Shown here: positions 9,244 through 19,560 of the stretch, piece after piece
How positions within the stretch are numbered: the first letter of the stretch is position 1
Layout: every line of letters begins with the position of its first letter
DNA from: Arthrobacter koreensis
GTDB lineage: Bacteria; Actinomycetota; Actinomycetes; Actinomycetales; Micrococcaceae
Direction of reading: 5' to 3'
Assembly (NCBI RefSeq): GCF_009193255.1
Contig: NZ_WACG01000001.1
Coordinates: forward strand, 1 to 64,000
Length of the DNA: 64,000 bases
Made by a program: the position numbers and the translations under genes
Notes under the pieces: model-generated
Seen by the model: the letters and a program-made list of their open reading frames with translations, nothing else
What the model was told of the DNA's origin: nothing
Database searches by the model: none

Positions 9244-9329
9244 ATGCCTCTGATCTGCAAAGATACACAGCATACTGATAACCCGAGCCGGCGCTGTCAG
9301 CCGTGCCAGGAACAGAAAAAGGAGCCGCC

Positions 9330-9839
9330 ATGCCGCAGAAAGAAACCGGCCGCACGCCCCGCCACGAATCACTGGCCGCTTACCTGGATGATCACCTGCT
9401 GGGTGCAGAGACCGGAGTCCGCCTCTTCAAGGCCGCCCGGGAAACCTGGGAGGGAACCGAGCACGAGAGTGTCTTCGCGGACCTGGTTCAGCAGATTTCC
9501 GACGAGCGGGATGAGCTTGAAACCCTGATCCTGGCGCTGGGCTACCAGCGCAGCCGCTTCAAGAAGGCGCTGGCACTGGTTGGCGCGGCCGGCGGCAGGC
9601 TCGGCCCCATCAATCCGCTCAGCACCGGGAAAGGAACCACCGGCCAGCTGGAACTTGAGACACTGCAGTCGATTGTGCGCGCAAAGGAGTGCCTCTACCG
9701 GACCCTGCTGGTACTTTCCGCCCACGACCACCGGTTCCACGCCCCGCGGATCCGCGAACTGCTCGAGCTCGCCCGGAACCAGCAGGACGCCGTCGCGAAG
9801 GTCATGGAGGATACCGTTCCCGCCCGCTTCCTCACCTAG
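9330..9839 (+). CDS. Uncharacterised all-helical, ferritin-like protein
   Basis: A 169-residue soluble protein. The start at ATG 9330 is supported by AAAAAGGAG; a GTG at 9303 is less likely. The composition suggests four long amphipathic helices: ESLAAYLDDHLLGAE to the ARETW region, ESVFADLVQQISDERDELE, LELETLQSIVRAKECLYRT, and IRELLELARNQQDAVAKV, with HDHRFH before the last. The spaced Glu and His residues look like a ferritin/rubrerythrin-type four-helix bundle, but a full set of metal ligands is not certain. No operon partner; it is convergent with metG across a perfect palindrome. Function unknown. Confidence 0.7.
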   Translation: MPQKETGRTPRHESLAAYLDDHLLGAETGVRLFKAARETWEGTEHESVFADLVQQISDERDELETLILALGYQRSRFKKALALVGAAGGRLGPINPLSTGKGTTGQLELETLQSIVRAKECLYRTLLVLSAHDHRFHAPRIRELLELARNQQDAVAKVMEDTVPARFLT

Positions 9840-9848
9840 CCTTCCCCT

Positions 9849-9908
9849 CCACCGAGATGACAGAAACTGCACGTACCAGCGCTGGTACGTGCAGTTTCTG
9901 TCATCTCG
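9849..9908. repeat. Dispersed palindromic element, copy 1 (56-bp perfect palindrome)
   Basis: Bases 9853-9908 are a perfect palindrome: 28-base arms meeting between 9880 and 9881 with no loop. It lies between the convergent ends of the gene at 9330 and metG and could serve as a bidirectional terminator, although a U-tract is weak on both sides. Its outer 19 bases (9849-9867, CCACCGAGATGACAGAAAC) recur exactly at 19370-19388 at the edge of another imperfect palindrome, so this is a repeated element and not only a local terminator. Confidence 0.85.
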
Positions 9909-9915
9909 TTTAGGT

Positions 9916-11475
9916 TTACTCCGCCGGCTCTTCGTACTTGGGGAAGATCGGCGCCGGAGCGGGCAGTTCGGTGCCGGGGACCAGCGGGGTGCCCAGCGCG
10001 GCGAAGGCGCGGGCGTCGCCGTCGGGCTGGCCCAGTACATCCAGCAGCTTGCCGGCACTGACCGGCATGACCGGCTGGATGAGGATGGCGACGATCCGCA
10101 GGACTTCCAGCGTCACGTACAGCACGGTGTTCATGCGCTCGACGTCGGTCTTCCGCAGCACCCACGGGGCCTGCTCGGCGAAGTAGGCATTGGTATCGCC
10201 GAGGACCTTCCAGGTGGCCTCGAGCGCACCGTGGAAGTCCTGCACGTCATACGCCTCGCGGGAAACGTCCAGCAGCTTTCCGGCGGCCTCGAGCAGTGCC
10301 TTGTCCTCGTCCGTAAACTCCCCCGGCTGCGGAACCGCACCGGCGCAGTTCTTGGCCACCATGGACAGGGAACGCTGGGCGAGGTTGCCCAGGTTGTTGG
10401 CGAGGTCGGAGTTCATCCGTCCCACCACGGCCTCATGGTTGTAGGAGCCGTCCGCACCAAAGGGCACTTCGCGCAGCAGAAAGAAGCGGACTGAATCGAG
10501 CCCGTACTGGTCCGCCCAGTCCTTGGGCGCCACCACGTTGCCCAGCGACTTGGACATCTTGACGCCCTTGTTGTGCAGGAAGCCGTGGATCATGATCCGC
10601 TTGGGCAGTTCCAGTTTCGCGGACATCAGGAACGCCGGCCAGAAAATGGCGTGGAAGCGGGAGATGTCCTTGCCAATCACATGGACGTCGGCCGGCCAGT
10701 ACTTCCGGAAGGTTTCGCTCTCCGTGTCCGGGAAGCCGACGCCGGTCAGGTAGTTGGTCAGCGCGTCCACCCACACATACATCACGTGGTCCGGGTTGCC
10801 GGGAACCGGAACGCCCCAGTCAAAGGTGGTGCGGGAAATGGAGAGGTCCTCGAGTCCGCCCTTGACGAAGCTGATGACCTCGTTGAAGCGGGAACGCGGT
10901 GCGGCGAAGTCCGGCTGGGACTCGTACAGCGCCAGCAGCTTGTCCTGGTAGGCCGAGAGGCGGAAAAAGTAGCTCTCCTCTTCCGTCCAGGTCACCTCAG
11001 TGTCGGTTTCCTTGGAGTAGCGCACGCCGTCCTCACGGACTTCGGTTTCGTCTTCGCCGTAATACGCCTCGTCGCGGACGGAGTACCAGCCGGAGTACTT
11101 GGACAGGTAGATGTCGCCGTTCTCCTCCATGCGCCTCCAGATGGCCTGGGCGGCGGCATAGTGGTCCGCGTCCGTGGTGCGGATAAACCGGTCATAGGAA
11201 GTGCCCATGTCCGCTTCCATCTGCTGGAAGGCAGCGGAGTTGCGGTCTGCCAGTTCCTTGGCGGTGATGCCTTCCTTGTCCGCGGACTGCTGCATCTTGA
11301 GCCCGTGCTCGTCCGTACCCGTCATGAAGAAGACGTCGTAGCCGTCCAGCCGCTTGAAGCGGGCCATCGCATCGGTGGCGATGTGCTCGTACGCGTGGCC
11401 GATGTGCGGCTGGCCGTTGGGGTAGGAGATGGCTGTGGTGATGTAGAACGGAGTCTTGGAGTCGGTTGAAGTCAC
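9916..11475 (-). CDS. metG: Methionyl-tRNA synthetase
   Basis: A 519-residue class I aminoacyl-tRNA synthetase that charges tRNA-Met. The HIGH signature is [13 protein letters not shown], the amino-acid pocket includes [12 protein letters not shown], and the KMSKS loop is [10 protein letters not shown]. The length corresponds to the short form without the C-terminal EMAP-like tRNA-binding domain, usual in actinobacteria. The start is GTG at 11475 with no ribosome site; TAATTT at 11487-11482 ends 6 bases before it, suggesting a leaderless transcript. The gene ends at the 56-bp palindrome. Confidence 0.96.
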   Translation of the reverse strand: MTSTDSKTPFYITTAISYPNGQPHIGHAYEHIATDAMARFKRLDGYDVFFMTGTDEHGLKMQQSADKEGITAKELADRNSAAFQQMEADMGTSYDRFIRTTDADHYAAAQAIWRRMEENGDIYLSKYSGWYSVRDEAYYGEDETEVREDGVRYSKETDTEVTWTEEESYFFRLSAYQDKLLALYESQPDFAAPRSRFNEVISFVKGGLEDLSISRTTFDWGVPVPGNPDHVMYVWVDALTNYLTGVGFPDTESETFRKYWPADVHVIGKDISRFHAIFWPAFLMSAKLELPKRIMIHGFLHNKGVKMSKSLGNVVAPKDWADQYGLDSVRFFLLREVPFGADGSYNHEAVVGRMNSDLANNLGNLAQRSLSMVAKNCAGAVPQPGEFTDEDKALLEAAGKLLDVSREAYDVQDFHGALEATWKVLGDTNAYFAEQAPWVLRKTDVERMNTVLYVTLEVLRIVAILIQPVMPVSAGKLLDVLGQPDGDARAFAALGTPLVPGTELPAPAPIFPKYEEPAE

Positions 11476-11509
11476 ACTAGAAAATTACCCTGTTTCGGCG
11501 CGGCTTGTC

Positions 11510-11541
11510 GCTTCGGGCCGGGCACGGCCCCGGCCCGAAGC
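11510..11541 (-). terminator. Hairpin after the second FtsX-type ABC unit
   Basis: A perfect 13-bp stem (GCTTCGGGCCGGG at 11510-11522 with 11529-11541) 9 bases beyond the permease stop and upstream of metG. There is no U-tract, so it may be a weak or factor-assisted terminator. Confidence 0.55.
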
Positions 11542-11549
11542 AGCGTGTG

Positions 11550-12911
11550 TCAGTGAGCGTCGGCCTCCAGCACCGAGGTGAGCACCGGAGAGGTGGCCGC
11601 GAGCCCGGCCCGGACCAGCAGGATTCCCACCGCCACGGAGGCCGCAAGGAACCCCATGGCCACCGGATTGAAAATCAGGGCGGCACCGACTACAGGGAAG
11701 AGCAGCGCCCCGGAAACGGCCGCGGACGCCGTACTGACCAGCACCACGGGCTGCATCACCGCGCCGGTGCGCGCCGCGTCGATCACGTCCCGGGGCATTC
11801 CCATCCGGTGCAGGCTGCGGTACAGCTCCGCACGGTCCAGGACTGTCGCTGCCTGGTTGATACCTGCGGAGCAGGCAACCATCAGGAAACCGGCGATCAC
11901 GGTGATCAAGACTCCGGTCATAATGTCCTGGATCAGGAAGTCTTCCGGCCCTCCGGACTGTGCGGTCTGCAGCAGGGCGGCCCCGGCCCCGGCAACGACG
12001 GCGGTGAAACAGACCATTGACAGTGCGCTGACCTGCCGCCAGGCTGCCTTCGGGGCATCCAGTATAATCCGGGCTGCGAGCAGCGCCTGCGGAGTGGCTG
12101 CCCGCCGCAGGCGCAGTCCGGCGGAGCGGGCCACGAGCCACGGGCCCACCAGGTTCAGCACGGCGAGGCCGCCGGCGAAGGCTGCGAAGATGATGGCCAG
12201 TGCAATCGCCGCCGCGCCGACCGGAGTCATCAGCCCGGCTACGCAGAGTCCCACAATGAGCACTGCGATGCCGGCACGTGACCAATGGACTTTCTGGGCA
12301 TCGGCCCGGGTGCGCACACCCAGCGGAGAAATGACCACGCGGCGGAGGCTGATCACGGAGCTGACTGCGGCGAGGACGACGACGGCGGCAACTCCGGCGG
12401 CTGCGGCACCAGGATGCAGCCAGTAGGCACTTCCCAGTGCCGCGCCGCGGAAATGGATCAGCTGGACGAACGGGGCGAGCACGACGTAGCCGAGGACACC
12501 GGCGAGGGCTCCGGCGAAAGCCTGGGCAGCGGCTTCCAGGACCGTGACCTGCCGGACTGTCCGGGCGGAGGCGCCGAGCAGCCGGAGGGTCGAGAGGTGT
12601 TCGTCACGGCGCCGGGCGGACAGGCGTGCAGCTGATCCACCCAGTGTCAGGAGCGGCAGGACCAGCAGGATCAGGGCAAAGGCAGCCAGCAGCAGGTACA
12701 GGTTCCCCTCGTCATCGCCCCACTGGGTGAAGGACAGGGCTCCGGCGAGCACGGTCAGGAGCAGCGTGGTGACGACGGCAAAGGACGCTGCGGGCAGCAG
12801 CGCGGCAGCGGATCCCGCGGTGCCGGGCCGGTTCAGCAGCCATGTCAGCCGCAGCGGTACCGCCCACGGGGATGAATCCACCGCCCGGGCGACGGCGCCG
12901 GACGCACTCAT
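11550..12911 (-). CDS. FtsX-family ABC transporter permease
   Basis: A 453-residue integral membrane protein with about eight to ten hydrophobic segments and little extracellular domain, unlike the large permease at 6678. The SARRRDEHLSTLRLLGASARTVRQVTVLEA block matches the FtsX cytoplasmic coupling motif that follows the first helices, and LYRSLHRMGMPRDVIDAART is the equivalent in the second half. It overlaps the preceding ATPase gene by four bases (ATGA), so the two are translationally coupled. Substrate unknown; peptide-antibiotic export or sensing is typical of the class. Confidence 0.85.
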   Translation of the reverse strand: MSASGAVARAVDSSPWAVPLRLTWLLNRPGTAGSAAALLPAASFAVVTTLLLTVLAGALSFTQWGDDEGNLYLLLAAFALILLVLPLLTLGGSAARLSARRRDEHLSTLRLLGASARTVRQVTVLEAAAQAFAGALAGVLGYVVLAPFVQLIHFRGAALGSAYWLHPGAAAAGVAAVVVLAAVSSVISLRRVVISPLGVRTRADAQKVHWSRAGIAVLIVGLCVAGLMTPVGAAAIALAIIFAAFAGGLAVLNLVGPWLVARSAGLRLRRAATPQALLAARIILDAPKAAWRQVSALSMVCFTAVVAGAGAALLQTAQSGGPEDFLIQDIMTGVLITVIAGFLMVACSAGINQAATVLDRAELYRSLHRMGMPRDVIDAARTGAVMQPVVLVSTASAAVSGALLFPVVGAALIFNPVAMGFLAASVAVGILLVRAGLAATSPVLTSVLEADAH

Positions 12912-13618
12912 CGGGCCACCTCAGCCGTGTCCGCAACAATCCGGCCGTCGGCCAGTGTGACTACCCTGCTGCACCAGCGGGCGACTTCGGGATCATGCGT
13001 GACCACCACGAGGGCGCGTCCGGTTCCCGCCACGGACTGCAGCAGCAGTGCCATCACCTCCGCGGAGGTGCGCGAGTCAAGAGCCCCTGTGGGCTCGTCC
13101 GCGAACAGAACCCGGGCACCGTTGACCTGGGCCCGCGCTATGGCCACCCGTTGGGCCTGCCCGCCGGAGAGCTCTCCTATCCGGCGTCCTTCCATCCCGG
13201 CCAGTCCCAGCGCTGCAAGGGCGGCAACGGCCTGCTGCTCGGCGGCCGGGCGCGGGGTTCCGTTGAGCATCAGTGCCAGCGCCACGTTTTCGCCGGCGGT
13301 CAGCTCGGGAATCAGCAGGCCCTGCTGGAATACGAAGCCAAACTCGGTGCGGCGCAGCGCCGAGCGGGCCCCGTCATTAAGGGAGCTGACTTCCACCGGC
13401 GCAGCGCCGGAATACCTGACGGTGCCGGCGTCCGGCAGCACGATCCCTGCCAGGCAGTGCAGCAGGGTGGTCTTGCCCGATCCGGAGGCGCCCATGACGG
13501 CAGTAGCCTCTCCGGCCCGCACCTGCAGGCTGACACCGGCCAGTGCGGTCGAGTTTCCGTAGTTCTTAGTCAGGTTGGCGGCTGCAAGCAGGGTTGCGCC
13601 GGGCAGGGATTCACTCAT
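12908..13618 (-). CDS. ABC transporter ATP-binding protein (LolD/MacB type)
   Basis: A 236-residue ATPase from ATG 13618, which has AGGA about 8 bases upstream; the frame is open to 13654 but that start has no ribosome site. Walker A is GASGSGKTT, Q-loop FVFQQGLLIPELT, signature LSGGQAQR and Walker B RVLFADEPTGALD. It pairs with the overlapping FtsX permease gene downstream. No two-component genes adjoin this pair, unlike the transporter at 5905-9191. Confidence 0.9.
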   Translation of the reverse strand: MSESLPGATLLAAANLTKNYGNSTALAGVSLQVRAGEATAVMGASGSGKTTLLHCLAGIVLPDAGTVRYSGAAPVEVSSLNDGARSALRRTEFGFVFQQGLLIPELTAGENVALALMLNGTPRPAAEQQAVAALAALGLAGMEGRRIGELSGGQAQRVAIARAQVNGARVLFADEPTGALDSRTSAEVMALLLQSVAGTGRALVVVTHDPEVARWCSRVVTLADGRIVADTAEVAR

Positions 13619-13734
13619 GGATCCATCCTGTCCCGGCGGACCCCGCACGCACATCGGCTCTCAGCGTGAACCCGGCGGCAGCGGCGTCGTACTGCGGGTG
13701 GAGGCCGGGACCGCTGTGCTGCTCCCCCGGACGC

Positions 13735-13770
13735 AGCAGAGGCCGGCTCCAAACGGAACCGGCCTCTGCT
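13735..13770 (-). terminator. Hairpin downstream of serA
   Basis: A perfect 12-bp stem (AGCAGAGGCCGG, 13735-13746, with 13759-13770) begins 15 bases after the serA stop. There is no strong U-tract. It separates serA from the ABC pair on the same strand. Confidence 0.55.
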
Positions 13771-13784
13771 CAACGCAAGGCGAC

Positions 13785-15380
13785 TTAGTCCTGCAGGTCC
13801 ACTTCGCGTGCCACGGTTGCACCGATCGCATCGCGGACGGTTTCCAGGACGTCCTGCGGCACGGAGGAATCCACCGTCAGCAGGGACAGGGCCTGGCCAC
13901 CCTCGGAGTTGCGGGCCACCTGCATGCCGGCGATGTTGATTTCCGCTTCGCCCAGGATGCGGCCCAGTGCGCCGATGACGCCGGGGCGGTCCTGGTAGAT
14001 CAGCACCAGCAGGTGTTCGCTGATCGGGATTTCAAGGTCGTAGCCGTTGACGCCCACCAGCTTCTGGATCTGCTTGGGGCCGGTCAGCGTGCCGGCAACC
14101 TCGAGCTGAGTGCCGTCGGAGAGCGCGCCCCGGATGGTGAGCAGGTTCCGGTAGTCGTCAACGTCGGGCGTGGTGATGAGGCGGACGGCAATGCCGCGCT
14201 GCTCAGCCAGCACCGGAGCGTTCACGTAGGAAACCTGCTCCGAGACGATGTCGGTGAAGATGCCCTTCAGCGCGGCCAGTTCCAGCGCCTTCACGTCCAG
14301 TGACGCGATTTCTCCGGCTACCTCGATGTCGATGGCGGTCATTGAATCGTGCGCCAGTGCGGTGAAGATCCGGCCCAGCTTTTCGATCAGAGGGATGCCT
14401 GGGCGGACGTCCTCGGCGATGACGCCGCCGGCGACGTTCACGGCGTCGGGCACCAGTTCACCGGCCAGGGCCAGGCGGACCGACTTCGCGACGGAAATCC
14501 CCGCCTTCTCCTGCGCTTCGTCGGTGGAGGCTCCCAGGTGCGGGGTCACAATGACGTTGTCCAGGGCGAAGAAGGGCAGGTCGGTGCTGGGCTCCTTCAC
14601 AAAGACGTCGACGCCGGCGCCGGCGATCTTGCCTTCGGTCAGGGCGGTGTAGAGCGCGTCTTCGTCCACGAGGCCGCCGCGGGCCACGTTCACCACGTAG
14701 GCGGTGTCCTTCATCTTCTCGAACGCCTCGGCGCCGAGCATGCCAACCGTCTCCGGCGTCTTGGGCATGTGGATGGTCACGAAGTCAGACTGTTCCAGCA
14801 GCTCGTCCAGCGTGACCAGCTTGACGTTCAGCTGGGCGGCACGCGCAGAGGTGATGTACGGGTCATAGGCCAGGACCTCAGTGCCGAAGCCCTGGACACG
14901 GGCTGCCACCAGGGCACCGATGCGGCCCAGGCCGATGATGCCGACCTTCTTCTCGAACAGCTCGGTGCCGGTGTACTTGGAGCGCTTCCACTCCCCGCCC
15001 TTGAGGGCGGAGGACGCCTGCGGAATGTGGCGGGCGAGGGAGAGGATATGGCCGACGGTCAGTTCGGCAGCGGAGATGATGTTCGACGTCGGGGCGTTGA
15101 CCACCATGACGCCGGCCTGTGTGGCGGAACGGATGTCCACGTTGTCCAGGCCCACGCCGGCGCGGGCGATGACCTTCAGGTTCTTGGCAGCGGCGATGGC
15201 TTCGGCATCCACCTGGGTGGCGGAGCGCACCAGGATCGCGTCGACATCCGCGATGGCGGAGAGCAGCTGGGAACGGTCTGCGCCGTCGGTCTGGCGGATC
15301 TCAAAGTCGGGGCCCAGGGCCTCAACCGTGGCCGGGGAAAGTTCCTCCGCGAGAAGTACTACTGGTTTGGTGGCAGTCAC
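13785..15380 (-). CDS. serA: D-3-phosphoglycerate dehydrogenase
   Basis: A 531-residue long-form enzyme for the first step of serine synthesis, oxidising 3-phosphoglycerate with NAD. The Rossmann motif is VGIIGLGRIGALVA. Catalytic residues sit in NVARGGLVDE (Arg), VFVKEPSTD (Glu) and VTPHLGASTDEAQ (His). After about residue 310 come the intervening substrate-binding domain and a C-terminal ACT domain (VLIYQDRPGVIGALGRIL) for serine feedback. The start is GTG 15380 after AGAGG. It follows ilvC by 159 bases on the same strand and may be partly cotranscribed, though a hairpin lies between them. Confidence 0.96.
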   Translation of the reverse strand: MTATKPVVLLAEELSPATVEALGPDFEIRQTDGADRSQLLSAIADVDAILVRSATQVDAEAIAAAKNLKVIARAGVGLDNVDIRSATQAGVMVVNAPTSNIISAAELTVGHILSLARHIPQASSALKGGEWKRSKYTGTELFEKKVGIIGLGRIGALVAARVQGFGTEVLAYDPYITSARAAQLNVKLVTLDELLEQSDFVTIHMPKTPETVGMLGAEAFEKMKDTAYVVNVARGGLVDEDALYTALTEGKIAGAGVDVFVKEPSTDLPFFALDNVIVTPHLGASTDEAQEKAGISVAKSVRLALAGELVPDAVNVAGGVIAEDVRPGIPLIEKLGRIFTALAHDSMTAIDIEVAGEIASLDVKALELAALKGIFTDIVSEQVSYVNAPVLAEQRGIAVRLITTPDVDDYRNLLTIRGALSDGTQLEVAGTLTGPKQIQKLVGVNGYDLEIPISEHLLVLIYQDRPGVIGALGRILGEAEINIAGMQVARNSEGGQALSLLTVDSSVPQDVLETVRDAIGATVAREVDLQD

Positions 15381-15431
15381 CGATGACCTCTTTAGCTGTG
15401 TGTCGATGTGGTTTTGGGTATTTCACGCCGA

Positions 15432-15459
15432 AGGCCGGACCCCGTGCAGGGCCCGGCCT
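15432..15459 (-). terminator. Hairpin between ilvC and serA
   Basis: An 11-bp stem with one G-U pair (AGGCCGGGCCC on the minus strand, 15459-15449, with 15442-15432). It lies 81 bases after the ilvC stop and 52 bases before the serA start. There is no U-tract, so it could partly terminate the ilv operon or be part of the serA leader. Confidence 0.45.
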
Positions 15460-15539
15460 CCTTACCGAAACGGCTTGCTTTTCAAGCGTAGCGCCGCGGC
15501 AACTGACACGGGGAATCCGTGCCTTTGTTACCGGCGGAA

Positions 15540-16610
<1,071 letters not shown>

Positions 16611-17123
16611 CTAGGCGCTGCGCAGGGCGCGGTCGGACATCGACTTGGCGCCGCGGCCAACGGCCAGCGTTCCGGATTGAACAATTTCGCGGATGCCAAA
16701 GGGCTCCAGCACTGAGAGCAGTGCATTGAGCTTTTCGGCGGTGCCAGTTGCCTCAACGATCAGGGAGTCTGTAGACACATCTACCACTGAAGCACGGAAC
16801 AGCTCGGCTGCCTGGGTTACCTGCAGCCGGGTTGCGGCATCCGCGCGAACCTTGACCAAGATGTGGTCGCGTTGCACGGAAGACTCGGGAACAAGTTCGA
16901 CAATCTTGATGACGTTGACGAGCTTGTTCAGTTGCTTGGTGACCTGCTCCAGCAGGTCACCTTCAGCCTCGACGACGACGGTGATGCGGGACAGGCCCGC
17001 AACTTCCGACGGGCCGACGGCCAAAGAATTGATGTTGAACGCCCGGCGGGCGAACAGGGACGCAACACGGGTCAGGACACCGGGTACGTCTTCTACGAGC
17101 ACGGAAAGGGTGTGGCGTGCCAT
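16611..17123 (-). CDS. ilvN: Acetolactate synthase regulatory subunit
   Basis: A 170-residue regulatory subunit that binds branched-chain amino acids and feedback-regulates IlvB. An N-terminal ACT domain (LSVLVEDVPGVLTRVASLFARRAFNINSL) and a C-terminal ALS_ss_C domain are present at full length. ATG 17123 lies 5 bases after the ilvB stop, with GGAG in the overlap region, so translation is probably coupled to ilvB. Confidence 0.96.
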   Translation of the reverse strand: MARHTLSVLVEDVPGVLTRVASLFARRAFNINSLAVGPSEVAGLSRITVVVEAEGDLLEQVTKQLNKLVNVIKIVELVPESSVQRDHILVKVRADAATRLQVTQAAELFRASVVDVSTDSLIVEATGTAEKLNALLSVLEPFGIREIVQSGTLAVGRGAKSMSDRALRSA

Positions 17124-17128
17124 GTCCC

Positions 17129-19033
17129 CTACTCCTCCTCTTCCCAGGTGGGCGTCATGTTGCGGGCAATCTGGATGAGGTCGTTGCTGACTCCGGAGGG
17201 AACCATCGGCCAGACCATGGCGTCGCGGCTGACCACGAAGTCGATGACGACGGGGCGGTCATTGATAGACAGTGCCTTCTCGATTGTCGCGTCAATGTCC
17301 TCTTCGCGTTCGCAGCGCAGGCCCACGCAGCCGTAGGCATCCGCGAGCTTCACGAAGTCCGGAACCCGCACGGTGTCGTGGCCGGTGTTCAGGTCCGTGT
17401 TGGAGTAGCGGGATTCGTAGAACAGGGTCTGCCACTGGCGGACCATGCCCAGGGAGGAGTTGTTGATGATGGCTACCTTGATCGGGATGTTGTTGATCAG
17501 GCAGGTGGCCAGCTCCTGGTTGGTCATCTGGAAGCAGCCGTCGCCGTCGATCGCCCAGACCACGCGGTCCGGGTTGCCGACCTTGGCGCCCATGGCCGCC
17601 GGCACGGAGTAGCCCATGGTGCCCAGGCCGCCCGAGTTGAGCCAGGCGCGGGGACGCTCGTAGTTGATGAACTGGGCGGACCACATCTGGTGCTGGCCCA
17701 CGCCTGCCACGTAGACGCCTTCCGGCCCCGTGAGCTCACCGATGCGCTTGATGACCTGCTGCGGGGCAACGTGTCCGTCTTCGGGTTCGGTCCAGCCCGT
17801 GGGATAGGTTTCCCGGATCCGGTCCAGGACCGCCCACCAGGCGGTGATGTCCGGTGAGCCGGAGGCTTCGAACTGGCTGCGGACCGCTTCGGTGAGTTCG
17901 GGGATGATTTCCTTGACCGAACCCACGATCGGCACGTCCGCGGTGCGGTTCTTGGAGATTTCCGCCGGATCGATATCTGCATGGATGACCTTGGCACCCG
18001 GTGCGAAGGAGGACAGCACGCCGGTGACGCGGTCATCGAAACGGGCCCCCAGGGTGATCAGCAGGTCCGACTGCTGCAGGGCCGTGACTGCCGAGACGGA
18101 ACCGTGCATGCCCGGCATGCCAACATGCTGCTTGTGGGAGTCGGGGAACACGCCGCGGGCCATCAGCGTGGTCACCACGGGAGCGCCAACCTCTTCGGCG
18201 AGCTCCAGCAGTTCAGCCGATGCGTCTGCCTTCAGCACGCCGCCGCCAACGTAGAAGACCGGCCGCTGGGATGCGGCGATCAGGCGGGCAGCCTCGCGCA
18301 CCTGCTTGGAATGGCCGCGCACCACGGTGCGGTAGCCGGGCAGGTCGATCTTCGGCGGCCAGGAGAACGTTGTGGTTGCCTGCTGCGCGTCCTTGGTGAT
18401 GTCCACCAGGACGGGGCCGGGACGGCCGCTGGTCGCAATGTGGAACGCTTCGGCCAGGACCCGGGGAATCTCGTCTGCGCTGGTCACCAGGAAGGAATGC
18501 TTGGTGATCGGCATGGTGATGCCCACGATGTCCGCTTCCTGGAACGCGTCGGAACCGATCACGGCGCTGTTGACCTGGCCGGTGATGGCAACCATGGGAA
18601 CCGAATCCATGTGTGCGTCCGCGATGGCGGTGACCAGGTTGGTGGCGCCGGGGCCCGACGTCGCAATGCAGACACCGGCGCGGCCGGTGACCATGGCGTA
18701 GCCTTCGGCAGCGTGGCCGGCGCCCTGTTCGTGGCGGACCAGGATGTGACGCAGCTTGGCGGAGTCCATCAGCGGGTCATAGGTCGGCAGGATCGCACCG
18801 CCTGGCAGCCCGAAGACGTCGTCGACTCCGAGCTCTTCCAGCGAACGGACGATGGCCTGCGAACCGGTCATCTCGGTGGGCGGAACTACGTTGTTGGGTC
18901 CCTGGACACGAGTGTCCACGGCTTCAGCAGGATGAACAGAAAAAGCTGCATCTTTGTGCTTGGCCGGCGCGGGGCGTGCCGGGCCGGTCTTTTGTGCCAT
19001 CAGCGACGGGCTGGCTGGCGATCCCTTACTCAT
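17129..19033 (-). CDS. ilvB: Acetolactate synthase catalytic subunit
   Basis: A 634-residue thiamine-diphosphate enzyme for the first common step of valine/leucine/isoleucine synthesis. The N-terminal domain has the catalytic glutamate in [14 protein letters not shown]; the central domain is FAD-binding-like; the C-terminal domain carries the ThDP motif [12 protein letters not shown]...IINN. A 30-residue Ala/Pro-rich N-terminal extension is common in actinobacterial IlvB. ATG 19033 has AAAGGAAG 7 bases upstream; the frame opens further upstream but runs into the attenuator region. Expression is probably set by that attenuator and by a promoter-proximal operator. Confidence 0.96.
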   Translation of the reverse strand: MSKGSPASPSLMAQKTGPARPAPAKHKDAAFSVHPAEAVDTRVQGPNNVVPPTEMTGSQAIVRSLEELGVDDVFGLPGGAILPTYDPLMDSAKLRHILVRHEQGAGHAAEGYAMVTGRAGVCIATSGPGATNLVTAIADAHMDSVPMVAITGQVNSAVIGSDAFQEADIVGITMPITKHSFLVTSADEIPRVLAEAFHIATSGRPGPVLVDITKDAQQATTTFSWPPKIDLPGYRTVVRGHSKQVREAARLIAASQRPVFYVGGGVLKADASAELLELAEEVGAPVVTTLMARGVFPDSHKQHVGMPGMHGSVSAVTALQQSDLLITLGARFDDRVTGVLSSFAPGAKVIHADIDPAEISKNRTADVPIVGSVKEIIPELTEAVRSQFEASGSPDITAWWAVLDRIRETYPTGWTEPEDGHVAPQQVIKRIGELTGPEGVYVAGVGQHQMWSAQFINYERPRAWLNSGGLGTMGYSVPAAMGAKVGNPDRVVWAIDGDGCFQMTNQELATCLINNIPIKVAIINNSSLGMVRQWQTLFYESRYSNTDLNTGHDTVRVPDFVKLADAYGCVGLRCEREEDIDATIEKALSINDRPVVIDFVVSRDAMVWPMVPSGVSNDLIQIARNMTPTWEEEE

Positions 19034-19130
19034 CGGAAACTTCCTTTGCGGATACATATCCATTTGTTCTGATGCGGCGTACCGCCCGGAGGGTAGGCCC
19101 GGAGCGGTCTCTGTGCTTTCTGAAGCCAAT

Positions 19131-19166
19131 AAAAAAACCCCTCGTGCCTGTTGGCTCCGTAGGGGT
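19131..19166 (-). terminator. ilvB attenuator terminator
   Basis: On the minus strand ACCCCT (19166-19161) pairs with AGGGGT (19142-19137) around an inner GCC/GGC helix (19155-19153 with 19148-19146). Seven U residues follow (19137-19131). It lies about 30 bases after the leader-peptide stop and 98 bases before ilvB, the layout of a classical transcription attenuator. Confidence 0.8.
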
Positions 19167-19197
19167 CCGCGCGTGACGTCTTTTTCAAGTCGGGCTG

Positions 19198-19239
19198 TTA
19201 CGCCACGCGCTTGCTAAGGACGACGGTTACGATCTGCAT
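19198..19239 (-). CDS. ilvB leader peptide (attenuation)
   Basis: A 13-codon frame, [13 protein letters not shown], with one Ile, four Val and one Leu codon among 13, directly upstream of an intrinsic terminator and ilvB. This is the arrangement used for ribosome-mediated attenuation of ilvB in actinobacteria: stalling at branched-chain codons when charged tRNAs are scarce would favour read-through. AGGAGG at 19260-19255 is unusually far (15 bases). An alternative reading is a leaderless leader mRNA from TTGACA (19276-19271)/AACACT (19252-19247). Confidence 0.7.
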   Translation of the reverse strand: MQIVTVVLSKRVA

Positions 19240-19246
19240 AAGGATC

Positions 19247-19301
19247 AGTGTTCCCCTCCTCCGGCAACGGTGTCAACCGGAGGCCCATCCGTCTCATTAT
19301 A
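19247..19301 (-). promoter_or_regulatory. ilvB promoter region and candidate operator
   Basis: Two promoter possibilities are visible on the minus strand. A perfect -10 TATAAT lies at 19301-19296 with a poor -35. A perfect -35 TTGACA lies at 19276-19271 with an 18-base spacer to a weak AACACT at 19252-19247. ATAATGAGAC (19300-19291) overlaps the TATAAT and is identical to half of the inverted repeat upstream of leuB. GTC precedes it on the minus strand at 19306-19304, giving a partial dyad. Between here and ilvD only the palindromic repeat and the ilvD terminator are seen; no other gene is supported. Confidence 0.5.
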
Positions 19302-19369
19302 TGGACATCCCGTCCCACCTTCTGGACCTCCCCCACGAAAGGGCCCCGCCGCCATACCCATCCCCCACC

Positions 19370-19430
19370 CCACCGAGATGACAGAAACGGCTCGTATGAG
19401 GCCTGTAACGAGCAGTTTCTGCTATTTCGG
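19370..19430. repeat. Dispersed palindromic element, copy 2 (imperfect)
   Basis: Bases 19370-19388 (CCACCGAGATGACAGAAAC) are identical to the left edge of the 56-bp palindrome near 9.85 kb. Here the arms (19373-19395 with 19408-19430) pair with two clear mismatches and G-U pairs, and the centre differs (AGGCCT). It looks like a diverged copy of the same element. It lies in the ilvD-ilvB intergenic region, upstream of the ilvB promoter. Confidence 0.7.
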
Positions 19431-19518
19431 CGAGATGGCAGGAGTCAGGCCCGCGCTAGCGGGTCTCCAGCACCCTCCCCCTCAAGGCGGCAGGGCTTAA
19501 TAAGGTTGAAACCAGGGC

Positions 19519-19554
19519 CCCGAGGTGCGGTGCGCTCCAGCGCCGCACCTCGGG
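19519..19554 (-). terminator. ilvD terminator
   Basis: A perfect 12-bp stem (CCCGAGGTGCGG, 19519-19530, with 19543-19554) 6 bases after the ilvD stop. The outer GAAACC/GGTTTC bases also pair and extend into the stop codon. A moderately U-rich stretch (GGTTTCAACCTTATT) follows on the minus strand. Confidence 0.75.
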
Positions 19555-19560
19555 AAGGTT

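Noticed and set aside
7806-9260. 484-codon minus-strand frame
   Set aside because: Antisense shadow of the FtsX-type permease, with no ribosome site or recognisable domain.
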